Source of the DNA: Acidobacteriaceae bacterium
Lineage (GTDB): Bacteria; Acidobacteriota; Terriglobia; Terriglobales; Acidobacteriaceae
Assembly: GCA_003166055.1 (NCBI GenBank)
Contig: PMWR01000300.1
Coordinates: forward strand, 1-5,773
DNA: 5,773 nt
Reading direction: 5' to 3'
The translations under genes and the position numbers were made by a program. Below, one piece after another: positions 1 through 5,653 of this stretch. Under the pieces are notes generated by a model, which was not told the DNA's origin, ran no database searches, and saw nothing but the letters and a program-made list of their open reading frames with translations. How positions within the stretch are numbered: the stretch's first letter is position 1; every line of letters starts with the position of its first letter.

Positions 1-143
1 TGGTAAATCGTGTTGGTCGCCTTCAACATCGTCGCGTCGGTAGCCGCGTCCTTGCCCGTGTTCAGATTGCGATCGAAGCGCGGAGCTTATGTCGCCGGGC
101 TCGCGTTGGGGGGCGGATTCGGTGCAGGATGTGATTTGGCGAG
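1..143. other. Left-edge stretch without a callable gene
   Basis: No start-to-stop gene can be supported here. On the minus strand a frame without stops runs from 86 down to the window edge at 3. It translates to about 28 residues (APRFDRNLNTGK, then DAATDATMLKATNTIY) with mostly G or C at third positions, and is bounded upstream by a TAA at 89-87 with no start codon. It could be the damaged front of a gene lying to the left. The opposite strand has an equally open frame (7-147) with hydrophobic content and the same third positions, so codon bias cannot choose between them. No promoter or RNA structure was recognised. Confidence 0.3.
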
Positions 144-955
144 TTAGCCCACGCTACGCGGGGTTAGCGAGTTAGCGGGAAGGTCGGCTTGGCGGGCTTT
201 TTGGCGAATCGCGGCCCAGGCTGTGAGAACGGCAGCGAGGGGAGCTACGAGACAAACCGACACGACAGACATCTGGTGGGAGACTGGGCCTGCGTCAGAC
301 CACCCCGCGGCGCCATAAGAGTCGAAGAGGACGAACGCGGTGAGGACTGCCACCGCGGCCCGCCAGGCGGCGGAACGGGGGAAGAGCCAGCGCATGGTTG
401 ACGGCTCGATGCGGAGAAAGAAGTGTGCCAGGGCAAATGCAGCGGGGATGCCGAACACCACCAGCAGCGTCCAGGGAGACCAATGGAGGCCGCGCTCCAC
501 CGCGAACATGTTCTGATAGAGGTCGGCGCCGTCGGTGAAAGTGCGAGTCGGCGCGTAATCGATGAAGTTGCCGATGCTTGCCACACATACCCAGTACCAG
601 AACATGGCCCCGCCGCGGGCATTGCGCCTACGTGCGGCTCGGTATCCCCACCGGCTCAGCGGATAGGTGAGGAGGGCATTGCCGATGAGAGCGCCCGCGC
701 GCTGATGATGGCAGCCTGCACGCCAAAGCCCCCGGCAAAAATCGGGATCTCGTCCACATTCTGGTCAATGCCGAGTTGCAGGAGGATGACTTTCAGCGTG
801 GGGTGGGCGTAATTCAAGGCGAGCGGATTCGATCTTCAGCCCAGGATCCATGCCGCGACGGAGTGGGCATACTCATGCGCGAAGAAAGCACAGGCATGCG
901 CGGCCCAGAGCTCAAGGAGCGTTAGAGCTGCAAACGCCGCCCAGCTGCTTTGCAT
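144..955 (-). pseudogene. Broken M50-type membrane zinc metallopeptidase
   Basis: This is the remains of an integral-membrane metallopeptidase. The N-terminal piece starts at ATG 955-953 and reads MQSSWAAFAALTLLELWAAH, then a hydrophobic stretch with the zinc-binding motif HEYAH (863-877). Site-2-protease-type (M50) enzymes carry HExxH inside a membrane helix and cleave substrates within or near the membrane. Translation stops at TGA 838-836, directly after WILG. The same frame continues sensibly past the stop (SNPLALNYAHPTLKVILLQL, then IFAGGFGVQAA). Near 690-710 the sense moves to another frame (LIGNALLTYPLSRWGYRAA), which runs to TAA 146-144 and contains several membrane segments. The Asp of GNFIDYAPTRTF (558-560) is a plausible third zinc ligand. 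One nonsense change plus one frameshift make a full product impossible unless these are sequence errors. An in-frame upstream ATG at 1039 would add 28 residues. Near the 3' end, GCGAGTTAGC occurs twice (139-148 and 167-176), so the last few residues may not be original. Confidence 0.75.
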
Positions 956-964
956 GCTGTGAGC

Positions 965-1009
965 GTTCGGGACATGGGGGTTCAGAATGTGAGGGTTCGC
1001 GATGTGACC
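965..1009. repeat. Three degenerate 15-bp tandem repeats
   Basis: Three adjacent 15-base units start with GTTC at 965, 980 and 995: GTTCGGGACATGGGG, GTTCAGAATGTGAGG and GTTCGCGATGTGACC. The shared pattern is roughly GTTCnGnAyrTG. The period is a multiple of three. Read on the minus strand in the frame of the metallopeptidase remnant, the units give a pentapeptide series (IANPH, ILNPH, VPNAH). They lie in the 112-base gap between the PIN toxin stop and the ATG at 955, so they are either untranslated leader or part of a longer N-terminus starting at ATG 1039. Confidence 0.6.
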
Positions 1010-1067
1010 GATTCCGTCAGCTTTGCTCGCCGTGAACATGCCGGAATCAGATTTGTTCCTGCACAGG

Positions 1068-1553
1068 TTATTGTGCGGGGGAAGGAGCGAATTCCTTCGC
1101 CGAGTTCTCTTTCGCCGGGTCGAGGGTATGGAAGCCTTCGGATTTAGCGGCTTCAAGGAGCTGGGGCGAGGCGGAGACGAAGATGATTTCGGTGTTCTGG
1201 AACATGTCGCGGGCAACCAGTGCGGCGGCCAGTTGCAGGGTGTCTGGCCAGCGCAGCGTGGTGCGGTCGAGCAACTGGCGCGCGGCCTCGAGAACTGCGG
1301 GATTCAGCGGTTCCTGGACCATGCGCGCGGCTTCGAGACGAAGAATATCGAGCGCGGCGGAAGCGTCTTCAGGCGAGATATCGCCGGTGCGCTCACGACG
1401 GCGAATGGCGGCGTAGACTTCGAGCGGCGTGGAGGCGGAGATAAGCTTGCGATTGTCCTCGACCTCCTCCATCAGCGTGATCAGGGCCTCTGTTCCCTGC
1501 TCCTGCACAAAGAGCTTGGCGAAGGCGGTGGACTCAAGAAAGTAGCAGCTCAC
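1068..1553 (-). CDS. PIN-domain ribonuclease toxin, VapC-like, with altered active site
   Basis: This 161-residue protein has the PIN-domain layout of type II toxins, which are Mg2+/Mn2+-dependent RNases usually held inactive by an antitoxin. The opening YFLESTAFAKLFVQEQG corresponds to the usual 'YLDSSALvKLy' strand and helix. Next come TPLEVYAAIRRR with the conserved Glu45, then RWPDTLQLAAAL with Asp104, then FVSASPQLLEAA, where most relatives have Asp after 'FVSA'. The expected acidic quartet therefore reads Glu7, Glu45, Asp104, Ser129: the first Asp is conservatively changed and the fourth is lost. The start is GTG (1553-1551), chosen because it overlaps the upstream stop in a GTGA junction and gives the complete first strand. 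GAGGAG (1570-1565) lies 11 bases upstream as a Shine-Dalgarno. The tail after residue 145 is Ala/Lys/Pro-rich and probably flexible. The family assignment is firm; catalytic activity is uncertain. Confidence 0.85.
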   Translation of the reverse strand: MSCYFLESTAFAKLFVQEQGTEALITLMEEVEDNRKLISASTPLEVYAAIRRRERTGDISPEDASAALDILRLEAARMVQEPLNPAVLEAARQLLDRTTLRWPDTLQLAAALVARDMFQNTEIIFVSASPQLLEAAKSEGFHTLDPAKENSAKEFAPSPAQ

Positions 1554-2275
1554 AGGTTGCCACGCTCCTCTTCAATGGCCTCGGCAATGGAGTCGCCGTG
1601 AACCGCGATGGGATGGAATCGCTGGGCCTCGTCGGGGATGCCGGCTTCAGCCCGGTTGAGGCGAATGGTTGTAGTGGGATAGGCCGGAGTCTTGGGGTTG
1701 GCGATTTTGCTGGTGAGCACGACGCCGCGCTGGATGGCCTCGGCGAGCACAGCCTGGCGCGATTCGGGGTGCTGATTCCAGCGGAAGGATTTACGCGGCA
1801 GAAAGGAGTCGCGGAACCACTTGAGAGCGATAAAAGCGTGGCCACCGCGCTCGGCCTCGGCCAGTGCGGCGCACAACTCTTTCACGCGGGCGTCGAGGTC
1901 GGCGGGTATCACTGCTTCCTGGCCATCGTCGTCCTCATCTTCGTCGTAGCCATGATCGACGGGAATGCGCGCGGCACGGGCAGCACGCGGAGCGGACTCG
2001 CCGTCGCCAATGCGTTCGAAGTAGATGCGCACCTCGTCTTCTTCGGGCGACCAGGATTCCGCAGGGGCATTGCGGCGTTTGCTGCGGCCGTTCTCGCTGC
2101 ACAGTTCCACAATCGCCTGGTATCCGGGAGGGGCCAGGAAATGAAGCGCGCGCGCCAGCCCGGGATCAGGAGAAAATGCCAGCTCGTTCAGGGCTTCTTC
2201 AATAATTTCTTCCGCTTCGGGTACGCTTAGGGTGCTTAGATCTACGCCGCCATGCGCAGCTTTTGTCGATTTCAT
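1550..2275 (-). CDS. Oversized putative antitoxin partner of the PIN toxin
   Basis: This 241-residue soluble protein is encoded immediately upstream of the PIN toxin, with a 4-base overlap (1550-1553), so translation of the two is probably coupled. An antitoxin role is inferred from that position and from the C-terminus (RFHPIAVHGDSIAEAIEEER, 219-238), which resembles the short toxin-binding tails of Phd/YefM-type and VapB-like antitoxins. Residues 15-65 are mainly helical. Residues 108-120 are very acidic (HGYDEDEDDDGQE). Residues 146-208 (AFIALKWFRDSFLPRKSFRW, then RQAVLAEAIQRGVVLTSK and TTTIRLNR) look like helices followed by a beta-hairpin and could be a winged-helix DNA-binding domain; this is a guess from pattern only. 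Typical antitoxins are 70-100 residues, so this one is unusually large. The ATG is well supported by AGAAGGA (2286-2280) 4 bases upstream. It could instead be an uncharacterised regulator co-transcribed with the toxin. Confidence 0.65.
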   Translation of the reverse strand: MKSTKAAHGGVDLSTLSVPEAEEIIEEALNELAFSPDPGLARALHFLAPPGYQAIVELCSENGRSKRRNAPAESWSPEEDEVRIYFERIGDGESAPRAARAARIPVDHGYDEDEDDDGQEAVIPADLDARVKELCAALAEAERGGHAFIALKWFRDSFLPRKSFRWNQHPESRQAVLAEAIQRGVVLTSKIANPKTPAYPTTTIRLNRAEAGIPDEAQRFHPIAVHGDSIAEAIEEERGNL

Positions 2276-2279
2276 GATT

Positions 2280-2290
2280 TCCTTCTCCGC
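2280..2290 (-). promoter_or_regulatory. Strong Shine-Dalgarno fixing the antitoxin start
   Basis: On the minus strand GCGGAGAAGGA precedes the ATG at 2275 with a 4-base gap. This purine-rich run is a good ribosome binding site and supports that ATG as the start of the operon's first gene. The toxin behind it depends on a weaker GTG start inside the overlap, consistent with antitoxin being made in excess. Confidence 0.6.
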
Positions 2291-2357
2291 TTGCCCCGGC
2301 CGATGTATGCCGCGCCACAGCGTTTTCTGCCAGACTGCCGATTCTTCTGAATTCCCT

Positions 2358-2370
2358 TTGCACGGTGCAA
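2358..2370. promoter_or_regulatory. Perfect palindrome, candidate operator of the toxin-antitoxin operon
   Basis: TTGCAC-G-GTGCAA is a perfect 6-bp inverted repeat with one central base. It ends 83 bases before the antitoxin ATG. On the minus strand its first half, TTGCAC (2370-2365), could be a weak -35 box, with AAGAAT (2346-2341) as a poor -10 box 18 bases further on. An operator overlapping the promoter is the usual layout for self-repressing toxin-antitoxin operons, but both the promoter and the repressor are inferred. Confidence 0.35.
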
Positions 2371-2787
2371 TGCGGGTGCGTGAGAGCAGCCGTGCTTTCT
2401 AAACTAATGCCATTTCCGCGAATGAATTGTGAGCCGCGGTGGCCATGGTGAACGCTTCTTCGAATTGGATCTTTGAGCCTTCGCGTTGAATTTCAAATTG
2501 TAATCCGACGCCTGCGGCATTTCCCGGTTCGAAGTTAGGTGATCGACGATATGCATACGGCTCTTACAGAATATGAGCCATCTTACCCTTCTCTCATCTA
2601 CACCACAAGGATTCGAGAAACACTTTAGCTAATTCCCAGGCGCAAAACTATACAAGTGACAGTGTACCCGATAATCCAGGCACGCGGGCTGATTCGAGCG
2701 TAAACGGACGTATCCCGCCCCAAATCCAACCCGGAAATCGCAATTAAGTTGCGTGCCCGCCGCCGTTTTTTTGGAAGCTGACCTTCG

Positions 2788-2793
2788 TACAAT
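2788..2793 (+). promoter_or_regulatory. -10-like box just before the start of the secreted-protein gene
   Basis: TACAAT matches five of six positions of the sigma-70 -10 consensus. It ends 6 bases before the ATG at 2800, so transcription would begin at or within a base or two of the A of the start codon. No Shine-Dalgarno lies between it and the ATG. No good -35 box is present at 16-18 bases; the region is a T-run (about 2766-2772). This arrangement fits a leaderless mRNA. Confidence 0.4.
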
Positions 2794-2799
2794 AGAGAT

Positions 2800-5358
2800 A
2801 TGCGCCGTTGTCTACCACTACTGCTGTTTTGGTTCCTGATTCCAACTGGATTGTATGCCGATGGGCCGGTCTTTGACCTTTCCGGGCCAAAAGTGGATGT
2901 GCATGTAAAGCGCGGCGAGGTCACGCTGCCGATCAGCGAGACTCCGAACCTACTGCCTGGAGACCGCCTCTGGATTCACCCCGACCTGCCGGAGAGTCAG
3001 TCGACTCACTTTGTGCTGATCGTGGCATTTCTGCGCGGGGCGACCAATCCACCGCCGGAGCAATGGTTTACCCGCGTGGAGACATGGTCCCGCGAGGCAC
3101 GGGAGGAGGGCGTGTTTGTCACGGTTCCCGACGAGGCGCAGCAGGCTCTGATCTTTCTTGCGCCGGAGACGGGCGGCGACTTCAATACACTGCGCAAAGC
3201 GGTGCGCGGACGTCCGGGAGCATTTGTGCGGGCTACGCAGGACCTTGAGGCCGCCAGCCAGGACCGCATGAGGCTCGAGGCCTATCTGTCGGAGGTCAAG
3301 ACTACTTCTCAAACCGATCCCAAGCTTCTGAAGGAGCGGTCGGAGCTGGCGGCCCGCAGCCTGGGCATCAAGCTTGATCAGCAGTGCTTTGACAAGCCAT
3401 CGGATCAGCAGGCTCCATGCCTTGTGCAGCACACCGAAGGGCTGGTCCTGGACGATACAAACGCGCAGTCGATGGTCGACCAGCTTACCAACGGTTCAGC
3501 CGGCGACCTGATGAATCAGCTCAGTTACGCGCCGATGGCGGGAGGAGGCGTTTACAGCCCTTATATCGGCGCCATAGTGGACACGGCGAAAATTCTCGCG
3601 TCGCTGCATACGGCGCATTTCCAATATATTCCGGCGTTGGCGCTGCCGACCGAGGATACGCTCAATCTGCGGCTGAATGTGGCGCCGTCGTTCCGAGATC
3701 CGAAGTCGGTAGTGGTGGTAGCGCTTCCGCCGATCGGGCCGGCCAAGTCGCCTCCGCTGCGACCGGTGAATCTGGCGGAGAGCTTTTGCGCCGAGAAGCC
3801 CGGTTTGGCGCTGCCTGCCGAAGGCGCGCCCTTGGTGTTTGCGACCAAGCTGGTTCACAACCTCACCTTGCATATTGAGGCTGCGGGCGGACCGATCGAT
3901 CTGCCGGTTGCGGCGGTCCCCTCGATGGGAGGGCTGGTCTTCGAACATCCTGCCCCGACTCTGCCTGGTGGCGATCTGACCGCGGTTCTGCGCGGCAAGT
4001 ATGGCTTCGATGACTGGGAGGGTCCGCGCTTCCACCTTCATGCCTCCCAACCCGGCAAGTGGAACCTGGCGGCCGGCGACCAGTCTGCCCTTGTGGTAGG
4101 CCGTGAAGACACCGTTCACCTGGAAGGGGACAGTTCGCTTTGCGTGGACCGGGTGGAAGAACAGGCCGCGACAGGCAACGTGCCGAAGCTTACCTGGAAG
4201 TCGCCCAGGCCGGAGAGCCTGGAAGTGGCAGTGCCCATGAAGGACGCAGCTCCGGGGCCGGTGACGCTTGCGATTTACCAGTTCGGGCTGGACAAGCCGG
4301 ACAAGCTGCTGTTGAAGGGCTATGCCGAAGCCGCTTCGCTGGACCGGTTGACTCTCAACGCCGGCGACCCCAACGCGCAGTTGAGCGGTACGCGTCTGGA
4401 TGAAGTGGCCCAGGCTCAATTGAATGGGATTACGCTGATCCCGGTTGCCCTGACTCGCGCAGGGGATTTGGATCAGCTGGCCATGAAGGCCGATTCTCCG
4501 ACTTCGGACCTGGAGCCGGGAAAGCGCTACTTTGCCAGCGTGCAACTGCGCGACGGCCGGCAACTCAAAGCGCCGGTGACCGTGGGGCCTCCGAGACCGC
4601 AGGTTACGCTGCTGAACAAGGGATCGCAGGACACTTCGTCAGCCACGCCCTCGCCTGTGCACCTGGGTAGCCCGGACGATCTGACGGTCAACGGGCAACT
4701 GGTCTTCTTCTTGAGGTCCAATGTGCCGGCAAATTTTCCGCGCACCGAAAAGGTTGAAGTGGCAGCTGTGGATGGGAGCTTCCATACGATCCTGTCACTG
4801 GCCGACGGCAGCGTGGTGCTTGAAGACACAAGAACCGCCATGGGCAAGCTGGAACCGCTGGTTCGATTTGGGTCGTCGGCCTTTGGGCCGGTGCATGTGC
4901 GCGCCATGTCGACAGACGGAGTGACCGGCGACTGGCTGCCTCTTGGGACTTTGGTGCGCTTGCCCGAATTCAAGGAGCTGCGTTGTCCGCGCGCCGTGGC
5001 CAAGCCCTGCACTCTGACTGGAACCGATCTTTTTCTGGCTGCGTCGATCGGGGCCACGCAGGATCAGGACAATGCCGCGGATGTTCCGCCTGACTTTACG
5101 GGAACCCAACTGAGCGTGCCTCACCCCGCTAACGGAATGCTTTATCTTTGGTTGCGCGACGACCCCGACACGGTGCAAACGCTCACGTTGCCCATCACGC
5201 CGGCCGGCGCGCAAACTCCCCAGAATACTGCGCAACAGCCTGCCACAGCGCCAGCAGCCCCAAAGACGCAGTCCACTCCTCCGGCTTCGCCCGCAGTCGA
5301 GCCGAATGCGCCGGCCTCTGGATCTGCGCCTGCGCCGCCGGGCAAGCCGGAAATTTAG
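2800..5358 (+). CDS. Large exported protein of unknown function (852 aa)
   Basis: I do not recognise a named family; it resembles conserved hypothetical secreted proteins I associate with Acidobacteriota. The first 20 residues (MRRCLPLLLFWFLIPTGLYA) form a Sec signal peptide with probable cleavage after LYA. Cys4 is not in a lipobox. Residues 21-125 look like a beta-rich domain (VDVHVKRGEVTLPI, HFVLIVAFLRGATNPP, ALIFLAPETGGDF). Residues 140-290 are more helical, followed by a beta strand PKSVVVVALPPIG near 301-313. From about 380 onward the chain is beta-rich with Pro/Gly turns. Two segments look alike, NAQLSGTRLDEV (about 526-537) and CTLTGTDLFLAA (737-748), and could be IPT/TIG- or Ig-like folds. 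Six mature cysteines occur at 196, 207, 330, 448, 729 and 737. Residues 800-852 are a Pro/Ala/Thr/Gln-rich disordered tail. There is no transmembrane anchor, sortase signal or catalytic motif that I can see. The gene stands alone between divergent and convergent neighbours. A surface or periplasmic structural or binding role is possible but unproven. Confidence 0.85.
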   Translation: MRRCLPLLLFWFLIPTGLYADGPVFDLSGPKVDVHVKRGEVTLPISETPNLLPGDRLWIHPDLPESQSTHFVLIVAFLRGATNPPPEQWFTRVETWSREAREEGVFVTVPDEAQQALIFLAPETGGDFNTLRKAVRGRPGAFVRATQDLEAASQDRMRLEAYLSEVKTTSQTDPKLLKERSELAARSLGIKLDQQCFDKPSDQQAPCLVQHTEGLVLDDTNAQSMVDQLTNGSAGDLMNQLSYAPMAGGGVYSPYIGAIVDTAKILASLHTAHFQYIPALALPTEDTLNLRLNVAPSFRDPKSVVVVALPPIGPAKSPPLRPVNLAESFCAEKPGLALPAEGAPLVFATKLVHNLTLHIEAAGGPIDLPVAAVPSMGGLVFEHPAPTLPGGDLTAVLRGKYGFDDWEGPRFHLHASQPGKWNLAAGDQSALVVGREDTVHLEGDSSLCVDRVEEQAATGNVPKLTWKSPRPESLEVAVPMKDAAPGPVTLAIYQFGLDKPDKLLLKGYAEAASLDRLTLNAGDPNAQLSGTRLDEVAQAQLNGITLIPVALTRAGDLDQLAMKADSPTSDLEPGKRYFASVQLRDGRQLKAPVTVGPPRPQVTLLNKGSQDTSSATPSPVHLGSPDDLTVNGQLVFFLRSNVPANFPRTEKVEVAAVDGSFHTILSLADGSVVLEDTRTAMGKLEPLVRFGSSAFGPVHVRAMSTDGVTGDWLPLGTLVRLPEFKELRCPRAVAKPCTLTGTDLFLAASIGATQDQDNAADVPPDFTGTQLSVPHPANGMLYLWLRDDPDTVQTLTLPITPAGAQTPQNTAQQPATAPAAPKTQSTPPASPAVEPNAPASGSAPAPPGKPEI

Positions 5359-5439
5359 GGCCTTGAAGGCTCGGCGAGCGGCGAGAATTGTCCAGGCAAT
5401 GCCGGTTGCTGATTCTTGCTAAGAAGCTGTCTCATCAAT

Positions 5440-5475
5440 GTTATTGCAATTGAAAAAGTTATTGCAATTGAAAAA
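5440..5475. repeat. Perfect 18-bp tandem duplication
   Basis: GTTATTGCAATTGAAAAA occurs twice back to back (5440-5457 and 5458-5475) without mismatch. Each copy is AT-rich and includes the small palindromes TTGCAA and CAATTG. It sits 81 bases after the stop of the secreted-protein gene, directly before the palindromic element. Identity of the copies suggests recent duplication. Confidence 0.9.
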
Positions 5476-5592
5476 CGTCCCTCAGGGGCTAAAGCCCACT
5501 CTTTTCAATGGGCCTGATTGGCACGACTGAAGTCGTGCTTTTTCGCACGCTGAGGCCGAATTAGCGTCTTTCACCGGGCTGTAAAGTCGTGC
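5476..5592. repeat. REP-like palindromic intergenic element
   Basis: Several short inverted repeats are packed here: GGGCT-AA-AGCCC (5486-5497), then GCACGACT-GA-AGTCGTGC (5521-5538), then a second AAGTCGTGC (5584-5592) followed by CCTTTCAC. The motifs match the style of interspersed palindromic repeats I recall from Acidobacteriota genomes, though I could not check this. The location in a convergent gap between two genes is typical for such elements. The right part (from about 5565) looks like a partial or diverged second copy. Confidence 0.55.
5521..5543 (+). terminator. Hairpin with T-run, possible terminator of the secreted-protein gene
   Basis: A GC-rich 8-bp perfect stem with a 2-base centre (or 7 bp with a TGAA loop) is followed at once by TTTTT on the plus strand. 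This fits an intrinsic terminator, although it lies 162 bases after the stop codon at 5358 and belongs to the palindromic repeat. On the minus strand the hairpin has no T-run, so it is unlikely to terminate the ferredoxin gene. Confidence 0.45.
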
Positions 5593-5653
5593 CCTTTCAC
5601 ACATCCATTTACGAGACCAGATCTTTGCGAGCGGTGCGGCGATAGTGCCTGTG

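Larger units (their letters stand above)
2276..2799. other. Long divergent intergenic region
   Basis: These 524 bases separate two divergently transcribed units and carry no supportable gene. They are visibly richer in A and T than the flanking coding DNA, especially from about 2400 to 2740. The left end carries the ribosome binding site and probable promoter of the toxin-antitoxin operon with a 13-bp palindrome. The right end carries the -10-like element of the secreted-protein gene. The middle (about 2400-2740) has no clear tRNA, riboswitch or terminator structure that I can recognise. Confidence 0.6.

Noticed and set aside
7..147. Small hydrophobic plus-strand frame at the left edge
   Set aside because: It has only weak GTG/TTG starts and no ribosome binding site, and shares third positions with a competing minus-strand frame.
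423..812. Plus-strand open frame opposite the metallopeptidase remnant
   Set aside because: The minus strand gives recognisable protein features (membrane segments, GNFIDYAPTRTF); this frame does not.
836..1216. Long version of the metallopeptidase N-terminus starting at 1216
   Set aside because: It would overlap the PIN toxin by about 150 bases in another frame, and the extra residues are low-complexity Ser/Pro/Arg; starts at 955 or 1039 are more likely.
1023..1601. Plus-strand open frame of 192 codons opposite the PIN toxin
   Set aside because: It is antisense to a well-supported PIN domain; its length follows from high GC in shared third positions and its translation shows no recognisable motif.
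1598..2230. Plus-strand open frame of 210 codons opposite the antitoxin
   Set aside because: It is an antisense shadow of the gene at 2275-1550, which has a strong ribosome binding site and operon linkage to the toxin.
2521..2545. GGTTCGA resembling a tRNA T-loop
   Set aside because: The flanking bases do not form a T-stem, and no acceptor or anticodon arm can be built around it.
3496..4563. Minus-strand open frame of 355 codons within the secreted-protein gene
   Set aside because: It lies wholly inside the 852-aa gene, and its translation is Arg/Gln/His-rich with no domain pattern, as expected from antisense of GC-rich coding DNA.
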